From Paenibacillus wynnii (GTDB lineage Bacteria > Bacillota > Bacilli > Paenibacillales > Paenibacillaceae): a stretch of 64,000 bases of DNA. A model generated the notes under the pieces. It saw nothing but the letters and a program-made list of their open reading frames with translations. It ran no database searches and was not told the DNA's origin. This document shows positions 17,668-25,882 of this stretch, in pieces (the first letter of the stretch is position 1; each line of letters begins with the position of its first letter). A program made the translations under genes and the position numbers. Where the stretch lies: positions 310,001 through 374,000 of the forward strand of contig NZ_JAUSTK010000002.1 in NCBI RefSeq assembly GCF_030812855.1, written 5' to 3'.

Positions 17668-17875
17668 TCAATTAGACCTTCCATGAAGTTCTCCTTTTTT
17701 GATATCGAGTTCTACAAATAATTCCTGCCTATTCCCTTTTTCAAAAAGCCTTTTCAGAACGCTCTCCGCTTCATTTATTGGGAATGTTAATGCAAGGCAG
17801 GCGTCCTCATTTATTCCCTCATTGATTTATATATCTATTCAAGACAGTTGTTTTATTATTTGTCTCAATGATCAT
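17668..17875 (-). pseudogene. Frameshifted small gene of unknown function
   Basis: A start with a strong AGGAGG-type site (17881-17887 on the + strand) opens an 18-codon frame (MIIETNNKTTVLNRYINQ) that stops at once. A second frame, shifted by one base, continues INEDACLALTFPINEAESVL ... IKKGELHGRSN to 17668. Together they would make a protein of about 65 residues, so a single-base indel near 17820 probably broke it. A 19-codon frame with its own AAGGAG (17684 to about 17626) overlaps the start of the BtrH-like gene by TAATG and may be a coupling leader. No family recognised. Confidence 0.45.
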
Positions 17876-18581
17876 ACAGTTCCTCCTACTCAATTTTAGA
17901 AATCGTTTGCACAACTTTTTAATAGCATACCATTTATATGACTTTATGGGAATATAATACTAGTCAAAAATTTACATCGTCCTTTCTATTTTAAGGGTTA
18001 CAGGAAGATTCGGGTTGGAGCATGGGTTGAAAAATAATAACAACTTCTAACTTAGGTGTAAAGTAGGAACAATATAAGTTTTAAATTATGAGGTTGATAT
18101 AAAAAAACTTTGGAGATATAATTTTTTACATGACACAAAATCCCATAGATACACTTTATTAACTTTGATGTACCATTGACATCATTCCCGTTCTTCGTTT
18201 GATCAGAAAGAAGTCTCTATACGGCACTCTTGTGCAAATCAATTTCACAGCGATGCTTCATTTTTTTAAAGCAGCGAATTATCTGCTGATTTTTCACCAA
18301 AGTGGTTGAATGATGTGTTTGCTTATTTCTCATTTCAATATATCAATTTTTTGGTTGAAGTGTGTATAAGATCTGGAGGTTTATAGGATCTGGATCTGTC
18401 GAATCTTTTTGAGAGGGGTGACTTTTCGTGGATACAAGATAGTGCTAGATTTGGAAAGTAACGCGAACAATCACTTTCGCATTTATAAAACAGTATGTAT
18501 GTGTTTGTCTATACATAACTCCAATAGAACACGTAGAAACAAAGATTCAAGGTCCCTTGAAAAAAATAAAGGAGCTAAACT
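17876..18581. other. AT-rich divergent intergenic region
   Basis: About 700 bp between the BtrH-like operon and the carrier-protein gene. It is strongly AT-rich and has no frame with a credible ribosome binding site; a 69-codon frame at 18409-18618 overlaps the carrier-protein start and is unlikely to be real. Divergent promoters are expected here but I cannot fix them. The codons around 18190-18310 could be a decayed gene end (phase read as ...LHFFKAANYLLIFHQSG), source unknown. Confidence 0.4.
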
Positions 18582-18848
18582 ATGCAGAATATTTATGACA
18601 AAGTCTTTTCTATTGTAAGAGAAACATTGAAGGAGTCAAGAGTTACACTTTCTGATATTCAAGTTACCGATAAGCTGTCAGAGATCGGTATCGATTCGCT
18701 CTCTTTTATTAAAATAATGGTATTAATTGAAATTGAGTTTGCTATTGAATTTAATGATGAAGATTTAGATATTATAATCTTTGAAACCGTTGAAGATTTG
18801 TGTAACTGTGTTATTACTTTGATAGATGTAGAAAGAATATCAGGATAG
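18582..18848 (+). CDS. Acyl carrier protein
   Basis: An 88-residue, acidic, four-helix carrier protein. The phosphopantetheine site is Ser39 in EIGIDSLSF, just as in ACP/PCP domains. AAAGGAG precedes the ATG. It is not the housekeeping acpP: the sequence is divergent (IEIEFAIEFNDEDLDIIIF) and no fatty-acid genes are near. It sits between two BtrH-like proteins, which fits a stand-alone carrier such as BtrI that holds an acyl or aminoacyl group for transfer. A phosphopantetheinyl transferase and an acyl-loading ligase would have to come from elsewhere in the genome. Confidence 0.85.
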   Translation: MQNIYDKVFSIVRETLKESRVTLSDIQVTDKLSEIGIDSLSFIKIMVLIEIEFAIEFNDEDLDIIIFETVEDLCNCVITLIDVERISG

Positions 18849-18975
18849 GTTCGTTCCGAACAATAAATTCAAACTTAATCATCTAGAAAGTGTAGATATT
18901 AAGTTGAACTTTTAACTTCGACTACTTAATTTACAGAAGTGGCTCATTATTCTAATCAGATTGGAGATTATGAGT

Positions 18976-20490
18976 ATGACTTTAATTTTACCTTTTATCC
19001 ATCCAAACAAAGATAATTATTTACTTGATCAGGTGAATTGTCTAGAAAAAACGTTATTAATTGTTGCAGAGGGGAAAAGGAGTTACTTATCAAACTATTA
19101 TCTTATTCTTCAGAAGTGTTTTGAGTTATATCATAGTTCGAATTTAAAAAATGATTTTAACCAGTTTTGTAAGAACACTGAAGAAGTTATGAGTCTTTTA
19201 GGTCTAAAAGTACACTATTTCCCCCTGTGCAAGGATACACATGCGATTATTAGGAAACAAATAGATCTCCAAAGACCAGTTCTAGTCTTCGGCAACTTGA
19301 AAACGCTTTATTACAGTCATCATTATAATGTATCTGATTGGATGCATTTATTTTTAATTAAAGGGTACAATGCCACAACAGGGGTTTATTATATTATGGA
19401 CAGTGCACAAAAGAAAAATGAAGGTTATAAATATGATGAATTTGTTATCACTAGGGAAATGTTAGAAAGTTTGGCGACATCCTCTCATGAAACATATACT
19501 ACAGAATACTTTCTTTCAATTGAAAGCTTACATATAGAACCACTAGAATCAGAATTACTTATTACCTGTATAAACGAGATCCTAAATGCACCGATAAATA
19601 ATGAGATTATAGCAATGGAACAGCACCAAGAGAACAACAACGGAAAAACTACTGAATACATTGGCTCCAAGTTATTAGGAATGGTTAAATCAAAGGAAGT
19701 ACTTAACGCAGAATTAGTGATACAATTTAAGCGTTTTTCAGTAAATATTACCTTAATAGAAAAAATAGAGGAGACATCCGCACAACTTATTAAAGAATGG
19801 AAAACAGTTATTGCAGTTTATTTAAAAAGTTTAATTAGAGAAAACCGATCATTTAGTGTACAAGTGAAATCAGAAAAAGCAATAATATTAGAAAATTCCT
19901 TAAAAACTTATTTAAAAGAAGTTTTAATTATGCTTTATTCATTACGGGAAATACAACAGAAAGAGATGCCTGAAATGAAATGGAAAGTAGAAAATAATGA
20001 AGAAGGTATTATTAAGTCTGACGAAAATATTATTAAGTTTTGCTTTCAAACTGATAAAGAATATGATTACAATAATTCTCCTAAATTTATGTATCATATA
20101 AAGCCTAATCAAAATTTTATATATAATGTACAGATTTCTATTGCACAAGAACCTAAAGTGTCTGCATATCAAGCGGGTATTATCTTTAGAACAAAACGTG
20201 GTGAGACATATATTTGGGGTATTTTTAACAATGAAAAAGTTGTTTTATCCAAATCTATTGATCCGATATTTAGTTATAATATAGCTCGGAATGTTGAGAT
20301 ATTACAAGTGAGACTTGAGAATAATGGAGATTATGTATTTTCTGTTGCTGATCAAGATACATCCATTGTAGAAGTTTACAGAACAAATATGCTTTCCGAT
20401 TTTAGTGCGATTGGAATTGGATTCAGGAATTGGTATTCTGTAAATTCGTTGCAACTAGACTTGAAATCACATATTGAATTAATAGAGTAA
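18976..20490 (+). CDS. BtrH-like protein with C-terminal beta-sandwich
   Basis: About 505 residues from the ATG at 18976 (GGAG 9 nt upstream; ATG 18970 is an alternative). Residues 15-170 repeat the pattern of the other island protein: C22 in VNCLEKTLL, RPVLVFGNLKTLYYSHHY, H124 in WMHLFLIKGY and D142 in VYYIMDS, consistent with a BtrH/C39-like Cys-His-Asp site. The middle 200 residues are helical. Residues about 355-505 look like a concanavalin-type beta-sandwich (AGIIFRTKRGETYIWGIFNN ... IGIGFRNW), similar in style to DUF1349 modules. Codon use is very AT-rich compared with the flanking chromosome, suggesting transfer. Probably works with the carrier protein 127 bp upstream. Confidence 0.6.
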   Translation: MTLILPFIHPNKDNYLLDQVNCLEKTLLIVAEGKRSYLSNYYLILQKCFELYHSSNLKNDFNQFCKNTEEVMSLLGLKVHYFPLCKDTHAIIRKQIDLQRPVLVFGNLKTLYYSHHYNVSDWMHLFLIKGYNATTGVYYIMDSAQKKNEGYKYDEFVITREMLESLATSSHETYTTEYFLSIESLHIEPLESELLITCINEILNAPINNEIIAMEQHQENNNGKTTEYIGSKLLGMVKSKEVLNAELVIQFKRFSVNITLIEKIEETSAQLIKEWKTVIAVYLKSLIRENRSFSVQVKSEKAIILENSLKTYLKEVLIMLYSLREIQQKEMPEMKWKVENNEEGIIKSDENIIKFCFQTDKEYDYNNSPKFMYHIKPNQNFIYNVQISIAQEPKVSAYQAGIIFRTKRGETYIWGIFNNEKVVLSKSIDPIFSYNIARNVEILQVRLENNGDYVFSVADQDTSIVEVYRTNMLSDFSAIGIGFRNWYSVNSLQLDLKSHIELIE

Positions 20491-20569
20491 CTGATTGTCA
20501 TACATTCTAGTTTCTTTAATTAATTATGGCAATCGAGTAGGAGGGGGCGGTAAGCCCCCGTCCTCTCAC

Positions 20570-20601
20570 ACCACCGTACATGCGGGTCCGCATACGGCGG
20601 T
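20570..20601 (-). ncRNA. Domain V of the outer group II intron
   Basis: On the minus strand ACCGCCGTATGCGG pairs with CGCATGTACGGTGGT, the catalytic hairpin of the intron ribozyme. A domain VI helix (GGGGGCTTACCGCCCCC) follows before the 3' end. The same hairpin occurs at 14475-14506 in the truncated copy. Confidence 0.75.
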
Positions 20602-20610
20602 TCCAAAAGG

Positions 20611-21991
20611 TTAACCAAGCTCCAGATAACGTGAAAGCAAACTTTTCAGCCCTTTCGCTTCCCAATAGGAAGTAGGAAGGGCATTATTTATGTTCCGGGA
20701 CATTTTCCATACGCCTCTGCGTGAGTTTCCCATCATGAAACAGGCCCATTCGGGAACGCCGAGCGCTCGTAGTTCCCGAATTCGTGTTCGGACTCGTTTC
20801 CATTGCTTCCATAGGCACATTCGGAGTCTTCTCCGAATCCATTGGTCCAGGTTCTGGAGGTGCGTCTTTGCCGACGCTAGTCGAAAGTAACCTAGCCAAA
20901 GCGGTTTAAGCGGCTAATTCTCTCCTCCATGGAAATCGACCACGTTCGATTCGTCAATTCACGAATCTTCTCTTTGAATCGTGAGATTGTCTTCGGTGCT
21001 AAGCGAATCGTTGCCTGTTTCTGGCTCAGGAAACTAAACCCTAAGAACTTACGGTTCCAAGGTCTGGCTACCGCGCTTTTCTCCCGGTTCACTTTCAGTT
21101 TCAGCTTTCCTTCTACAAACCGGCTTACCGATTCCATGACGCGTTCACCTGCTCGCTTACTCGCCACAAAGATGTTGCAGTCGTCCGCATAACGTACGAA
21201 TCGCAACCCTCGTCTAGTCAATTCCTTATCCAAATCATCCAGTAGAATATTCGCCAAAAGCGGACTGAGCGGACCTCCTTGTGGCGTTCCTTCCCAGCTG
21301 CGCTCCAGCTTTCCGTCCACCATCACTCCGGCGTTCAGATAGGCATGAATCAGTGTCATCACTCTTTTGTCTGTCACTCTCCGCGCCACTTTAGCCATCA
21401 GCATATCGTGATTCACCTGGTCAAAGAATTTCTCCATGTCCAATCCACGACCCATCTGAGGCCGCTTTGGATATATCTTAGGGCTTGTTTGACTGCGTAA
21501 TGCGCACTCTTCCCCGGGCGAAAGCCGTAGCTATACCAGGAGAATTGCGCGTCAAAGATCGGGTTCATGACTTGTAAAAGGGCTTCCTGGAGAAAACGGT
21601 CCATTACGGTCGGGATCCCTAGCAGCCGTACACCGCCTCCGGGTTTGGGGATTTCCACCCGTCTGACTGGCGCAGGTCTTTAGGTACCCGCCAGAAGCTC
21701 GGCTTTCACCGGTTCCCAATGTGTTTTCAAGTAAGCTTGTAGATTCACTACCGTTACATTGTCCACACCGGGAGCTCCTCCGTTTTGCACCACTCTTTTG
21801 TAAGCGAGCCGAAGGTTATCCCCTTCGAGCATTTGCTCCAGCAAGTCGTTCTGGTCTTCGCGAGAGGAAGGGACGACTTGTGCCGACGAAGAACTCGGAG
21901 CTCCAGCATACACTGACGGCTTTACCGCTTCTCTTTGCCGGCAGCTCTCTTGCGAGATATTCGGCTGTCGTTGCTCTTCATGCGAACGCAT
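20611..21991 (-). pseudogene. Maturase/reverse transcriptase of the outer intron, broken
   Basis: The pieces rebuild a IIC intron-encoded protein: reverse transcriptase with FRYADDCNIF-type active site (here RFVRYADDCNI), then the maturase domain, no endonuclease domain. Three lesions disrupt it. A one-base loss near 21680 ends the frame after ELLAGT. A one-base loss near 21460 splits WVVDLDMEKFF. A 10-bp deletion at about 20896, compared with the copy at 14807-14816, puts a stop after ISRLNRFG. The start is at 21991. It cannot make an active enzyme. Confidence 0.85.
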
Positions 21992-22405
21992 CGGTTTCCT
22001 CTCTCCTTTCAGTTCAGCCCTTCCGTAAGCTATTGCAGCAGCTTACGTACTATGGCCTCTGCTGACTCCTGCCAGTTCAGCGCAGCCTCTCAGCTACGGT
22101 TACAAGTTTTTTTCTTGCTTACCTAACAGGTCTCCCCAGATAAGAACGTCATCTTTCCGCCCGCGCCTGCCCAAGTTTACGGCTGCAGCCTTTGGCAGCT
22201 TAGGATTTCGTCATGGCTTGGTGACTTATCCGGCTGCAACCGCCTCATATTGGATTCGTGTACCTCAGGCCGTGCCTTTGCCTCCAGCTTCCTTCAGATT
22301 CCGCCTCACGGCGGACACCCTTGCTCTTGGCTAACGGTAGGCGCTTGCCAGCCCCCGCTCAGGACTTTCGTAGAGTAAAGGACTGGATTTCAGCCCCTCC
22401 TCATC

Positions 22406-22437
22406 AAACCGGACATGAGGTTTTCCCTCATCCGGCT
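22406..22437 (-). ncRNA. Domain V of the inner group II intron
   Basis: On the minus strand AGCCGGATGAGG and CCTCATGTCCGGTTT form a 32-nt hairpin with a GAAA-type tetraloop, the classic group II domain V. Domain VI (GGGGCTGAAATCCAGTCC) with its candidate branch A follows. Confidence 0.85.
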
Positions 22438-22474
22438 TTCCGATGCTCTTCTTTCTTCCACTTACGGTTCTTTC

Positions 22475-23776
22475 TCAAGCAGCTAGTTTCTTCAGACCAG
22501 AAAGCTGGGCTAAAGTGCCCACCAAACTGGACTGGCTATGCTTGTTACGACGTTGGTGTTTCTTATTCCAAAACAACGTAAGCCTCTTCCGAATATACCA
22601 ATCGATTTTATCTAGAAATTTGTCGGCAAACGAGTCGAATGCATAATAATTCTTCCATCCTTGTATCCGTGGATTAAGTACCTTAACTATCTGATTCATA
22701 GACCAGCTTAGTCGACTACGCGGTTCCGTTATCTCCTTTACCTTTTGTCTCATTTTCTTCATGGCTTTTTTCGATGGATAGCTTCGGAGAAGGTGAATAT
22801 TCCTCCCCTTAATCTGTTTTGAAATTTTTCGGTGATGCATTCCTAAGAAGTCGAATCCTTCTTTATCCCCCCATAGGTTGATGAGTTTGGATTTGGACGT
22901 ATTCATTTGCAGTTCTAGTTTTCCAAATACTGCTTTGAGTACGTTGATGCCCTCCGAGGCTTGTTCTTTGGTTTTGCAAAGGATGACCAGATCATCTGCA
23001 TAACGCACCAGTGTGCCTAATTCGGTAAATTTCTTTTCCCAAATTGTATCGAGATAATTGAGATAAATGTTAGCTAACAATGGAGAAATGACCCCACCCT
23101 GAGGACTTCCAGTTTCGGTCTCGTGGAACTGATTGTCCTTTACGAAGCCTGCCTTCAACCACTTCCGTATGAGCTTTAATATCCTTTTGTCGCAAATTCT
23201 TTGCTCCATAAGTTTCATTAATTTCTCATGTGGGATATTGTCAAAGTATCCGGTTATGTCGACATCGACTACCCAATATACGCCTTTCTTCACGGCGCGA
23301 CGAATATGTCGGATTGCTCCCTTTGCATCTCTTTTAGGACGAAATCCATAGGAACAGTCTTTGAAATCCGTCTCAAATATGGGTTCTAGTACCATTTTCG
23401 TTGCCATTTGTACAATTCGATCACGCACAATAGGTATGCCTAACGGACGCAATTTCCCATCCGGCTTCGGTATTTCTTTACGCCGTGCTGGCAAAGGATG
23501 ATAAGTTCCTTTAATGAGCTGCTCACGGATTTCTTCCACCAGTCGCTGTTCTCCATTTTCTTTTATGATTAAATCGATGGTTACTCCATCAATTCCACCG
23601 CTACCTCGATTGCCTTTCACTCGTCTCCATGCTTCCCAAAGTACATCTTCCCGGTAAATTTTGTCGTATAACGCATGAAACCTGCGGTGAGGATTCCCCT
23701 TGGCGGCAAGATATAGCTTGTTTTGAAGTTCTTGAGCTTTTACTTTGGCGTAGTTAGCAGGTTTTACTGCATTCAC
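22475..23776 (-). CDS. ltrA: Group II intron reverse transcriptase/maturase
   Basis: A 433-residue intact intron-encoded protein that helps its intron splice and copies it into new sites. Finger motifs IPKPDGKLRPLGIP and YGFRPKRDAKGAI, the active-site LVRYADDLVIL (YADD), and the GSPQGGVISPLLANIYL motif are all present. The maturase domain (WSMNQIVKVLNPRIQGWKNYY) ends the protein, with no HNH endonuclease domain. GTG start at 23776 with GGAGGAGG upstream. It belongs to the inner intron. Whether it can also assist the outer intron, whose own maturase is dead, is open. Confidence 0.93.
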   Translation of the reverse strand: MNAVKPANYAKVKAQELQNKLYLAAKGNPHRRFHALYDKIYREDVLWEAWRRVKGNRGSGGIDGVTIDLIIKENGEQRLVEEIREQLIKGTYHPLPARRKEIPKPDGKLRPLGIPIVRDRIVQMATKMVLEPIFETDFKDCSYGFRPKRDAKGAIRHIRRAVKKGVYWVVDVDITGYFDNIPHEKLMKLMEQRICDKRILKLIRKWLKAGFVKDNQFHETETGSPQGGVISPLLANIYLNYLDTIWEKKFTELGTLVRYADDLVILCKTKEQASEGINVLKAVFGKLELQMNTSKSKLINLWGDKEGFDFLGMHHRKISKQIKGRNIHLLRSYPSKKAMKKMRQKVKEITEPRSRLSWSMNQIVKVLNPRIQGWKNYYAFDSFADKFLDKIDWYIRKRLTLFWNKKHQRRNKHSQSSLVGTLAQLSGLKKLAA

Positions 23777-24335
23777 TTGCTCTTACCTCCTCCACTTGCT
23801 TGAACAAAGCAGGGGTCCTTCCCTCCATGAGGTTTTGTTGTCCTCACTTCATCGGTAGTATGACCCCCTCCGACTCCCTTCCCACAGCTCGCCACTTCGC
23901 CTTTCGGGCTTATAAGCTCACTCTTTACGATTTACGATCTACGATCTCGTGAGGGGGAGGGTCTCCCTAGTTCTAGACACAACTTTCACAACATACCGAT
24001 CCCCTTACACCGGAGAGTTCTTCCGTGCTGCAACTCCAAGTTCTTCACACGTTCCATGGTCTTCGCCCATAGGATTGAGGCTCGACTCTCTCTTGTCCCT
24101 TTCGGGTTTATCTTGACGATGTGGCAGGATTCACTTTATGTTACGGTCTGCTGTTTTGCTCGCACTCCACAGGGAGTTACTTTGTCACAGGGCTTCAACC
24201 TTAGGATCTCTCCACCAGTTGCCTGTCAGCTACGAGGTGACTTGGTTCTTACCTCGACCGGACTTGCACCGGCTAGTTGTGCCTAGCTTGGCTAGGCGCA
24301 CACCCTTGAGATAGCGCCCATGCTGGGCGCACCAA

Positions 24336-24370
24336 GAAAAAGAGCCATTCCTATAGGAATAGCTCTTTTT
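24336..24370 (-). terminator. Terminator of the HD-GYP gene
   Basis: AAGAGCTATTCC / GGAATGGCTCTT with a short TATA loop and T-runs on both sides, ending directly at the group II intron 5' boundary. The hairpin starts right at the HD-GYP stop codon. Confidence 0.9.
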
Positions 24371-25288
24371 TTATTCAGCGGGTTGCAATGTTCCATCTAC
24401 GATTAATGCTCTTTCAAACAAATCAACAAGATGAGCATCATAATGAATTCCCGACAATCGTTTTAACTCTGCCATAGCAATCGTTGCATCAAGTCCTTTA
24501 CGGTAAGGACGATCTGAGGTCATTGCGTCGAAAGTGTCCACAATTCCGATTATCTTGGCTTCCAGCATAATCTCATCTTCCTTCAGGCCGTAAGGATAAC
24601 CCGAACCGTCCAGTCGTTCATGATGTTGGAGAATAATGTGGCTAATATTATTATAGTAAAGATCCTTCACTAAAACATATCCATCGTAAGAATGACGTTT
24701 AACGATATCAAACTCCTCATCTGTCAAACGCCCTGGCTTATTCAGAATATCTTCTGGAATATTAATCTTTCCTACATCATGGAATGCGGCTGCGAAATAT
24801 AAGTCTTCCAAACGGTCCTTCGATAGCTTTAACATGATGGCTAATTGCAAACAGTATTTCTGTACTCTTCCGCTGTGCTGATAAGTATAATTATCCTTTT
24901 CTTCCACTTTCTTAACTACAGTTGCGAGCTTTCCGATCATGGAACTAATTAAGTGGAACGCAGGTTTAGTAGTATACCACAACATCTTTATGTCAGTTAA
25001 TACATTAAAGAATACCGAATCCTGCAGTTGCTGCGAGTAAAAATAGTCGCCTGGTTTTAGTACAACATTTTTTTCATCGACGTTACTTGTGCATTCACCT
25101 TCAAGTATGTAAAAGAACTCCAGCGTCTCTGCATCTTCACTAGGGTACACATAAAACACTTTTCCTTTTTCGATAGTTTGCAAGATCACTTCCGAGCCGT
25201 CACCTTTTGCCAAAAGGGAAAAGTTGGAAGAACCTTGTTGTTCTTTTTCTATGCCATCTCCGTCTTTTCCAAGGCTTAAGCCCCTCAT
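24371..25288 (-). CDS. HD-GYP phosphodiesterase with N-terminal cupin
   Basis: 305 residues. The N-terminal 110 residues look like a cupin beta-barrel (LEFFYILEGECTSNVDEKNVVLKPGDYFY), a small-molecule sensing fold. Residues about 125-295 form the HD-GYP domain: HSGRVQKYC, the metal-binding FHDVGKINIPEDIL, HHERLDGSGYPYGL and DTFDAMTSDRPYR are all intact. It should hydrolyse cyclic di-GMP. AAGGAG precedes the ATG at 25288. Only 16 bp separate it from the secreted-protein gene upstream, so the two form an operon. The cupin fusion is the unusual part. Confidence 0.88.
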   Translation of the reverse strand: MRGLSLGKDGDGIEKEQQGSSNFSLLAKGDGSEVILQTIEKGKVFYVYPSEDAETLEFFYILEGECTSNVDEKNVVLKPGDYFYSQQLQDSVFFNVLTDIKMLWYTTKPAFHLISSMIGKLATVVKKVEEKDNYTYQHSGRVQKYCLQLAIMLKLSKDRLEDLYFAAAFHDVGKINIPEDILNKPGRLTDEEFDIVKRHSYDGYVLVKDLYYNNISHIILQHHERLDGSGYPYGLKEDEIMLEAKIIGIVDTFDAMTSDRPYRKGLDATIAMAELKRLSGIHYDAHLVDLFERALIVDGTLQPAE

Positions 25289-25304
25289 GTGATTCGCTCC
25301 TTCC

Positions 25305-25763
25305 TTACATAGATACAGCTATAGGATCAATCCACACCGTTGTATCAGCCAACTTCACCAAAACCCAACTGCATTCTGCAGTAACTCCGAGTTCAGCAGC
25401 CTGTCTGATGGCTTCTTGAGAGATTGCCAACGTTTCATTATAGAGGGTAGTACTAATTTCATTTAAGACTTTAGTATATTCTGCCTTGCGCTCTGCCATC
25501 AATTTCGTTAGAGTTAATCCCTTTTCATTCTTCTGAATCTCTCTGATCTCAGCTACATAGGTAGCTTGCAGTACATCTGCTTCCGCAATCGCTGTGTCGA
25601 TCTTTGCTGCAATTTCAGCGTTAGCTGTCTCAATAATTCTTAAAGCCTCTTGTTGATTTTCAGTGAGAGTAGTAGCATCCGTTGTTGCTGCAAAGACAGA
25701 AGTGCTTACCAGAAATAAGGCCAAAAACAAGATCGAGCTGCTTGCTAGTACTTTTCTAAACAT
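25305..25763 (-). CDS. Small secreted helical protein
   Basis: 152 residues with a clear signal peptide (basic FRKVL, hydrophobic core, likely cleavage after VFAA near residue 26). The mature part is almost all helical and rich in Ala, Glu and Ile, with ETANAEIAAKIDTAIAEADVL suggesting a coiled coil, and a C-terminal WVLVKLADTTVWIDPIAV strand segment. I do not recognise the family. Its operon with the HD-GYP gene suggests an extracytoplasmic role tied to c-di-GMP signalling. Confidence 0.75.
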   Translation of the reverse strand: MFRKVLASSSILFLALFLVSTSVFAATTDATTLTENQQEALRIIETANAEIAAKIDTAIAEADVLQATYVAEIREIQKNEKGLTLTKLMAERKAEYTKVLNEISTTLYNETLAISQEAIRQAAELGVTAECSWVLVKLADTTVWIDPIAVSM

Positions 25764-25882
25764 TTAAGCCATCCCTTCTCAATTTAAATTTATTTTTATA
25801 TTATTATATTATGCGTTGGGCATGTTTACCAGTTACAATACTGCTATTTGTAACAATTCACATAGAAATAGGATCGGTATAA

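Larger units (their letters stand above)
22370..24301 (-). mobile_element. Inner group II intron of the twintron
   Basis: Minus strand, 1,932 nt. It begins GTGCGCCTAGCC at 24301 and ends TTTACTCTAC at 22370, so both the GUGYG start and the AY end of group II introns are present. It is inserted in domain I of the outer intron, between AAGGGT and GAAAGTCC. Domain V lies at 22406-22437 and domain VI at about 22375-22400. Its maturase gene is intact. Sequence is clearly different from the outer intron, so this is not a duplication of it. Confidence 0.8.
20532..24332 (-). mobile_element. Outer group II intron (IIC-type) of a twintron
   Basis: Minus strand. The 5' end GTGCGCCCAGCATGGGCGC begins at 24332, six bases after the T-tract of the HD-GYP terminator. 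The first 31 nt (24332-24302) are followed by a second intron (24301-22370), after which intron-I sequence resumes (GAAAGTCCTGAGC ... GGAATCTGAAGGAAGC) and runs to the 3' end at 20532. Without the insert the length is 1,870 nt, normal for IIC introns. Domain V is at 20570-20601. The maturase gene inside is broken by three indels. Insertion right after an intrinsic terminator is typical of IIC introns. The first 60 or so nt resemble what I recall of the Oceanobacillus O.i.I1 intron. Confidence 0.8.

Noticed and set aside
18409..18618. 69-codon gene upstream of the carrier protein
   Set aside because: Overlaps the carrier-protein start and ribosome binding site and resembles nothing.
14437..24332. 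Composite transposon bounded by insertion sequences
   Set aside because: The repeated ends are group II intron 3' parts in direct orientation with domain V hairpins, not IS elements, and no transposase gene is present.
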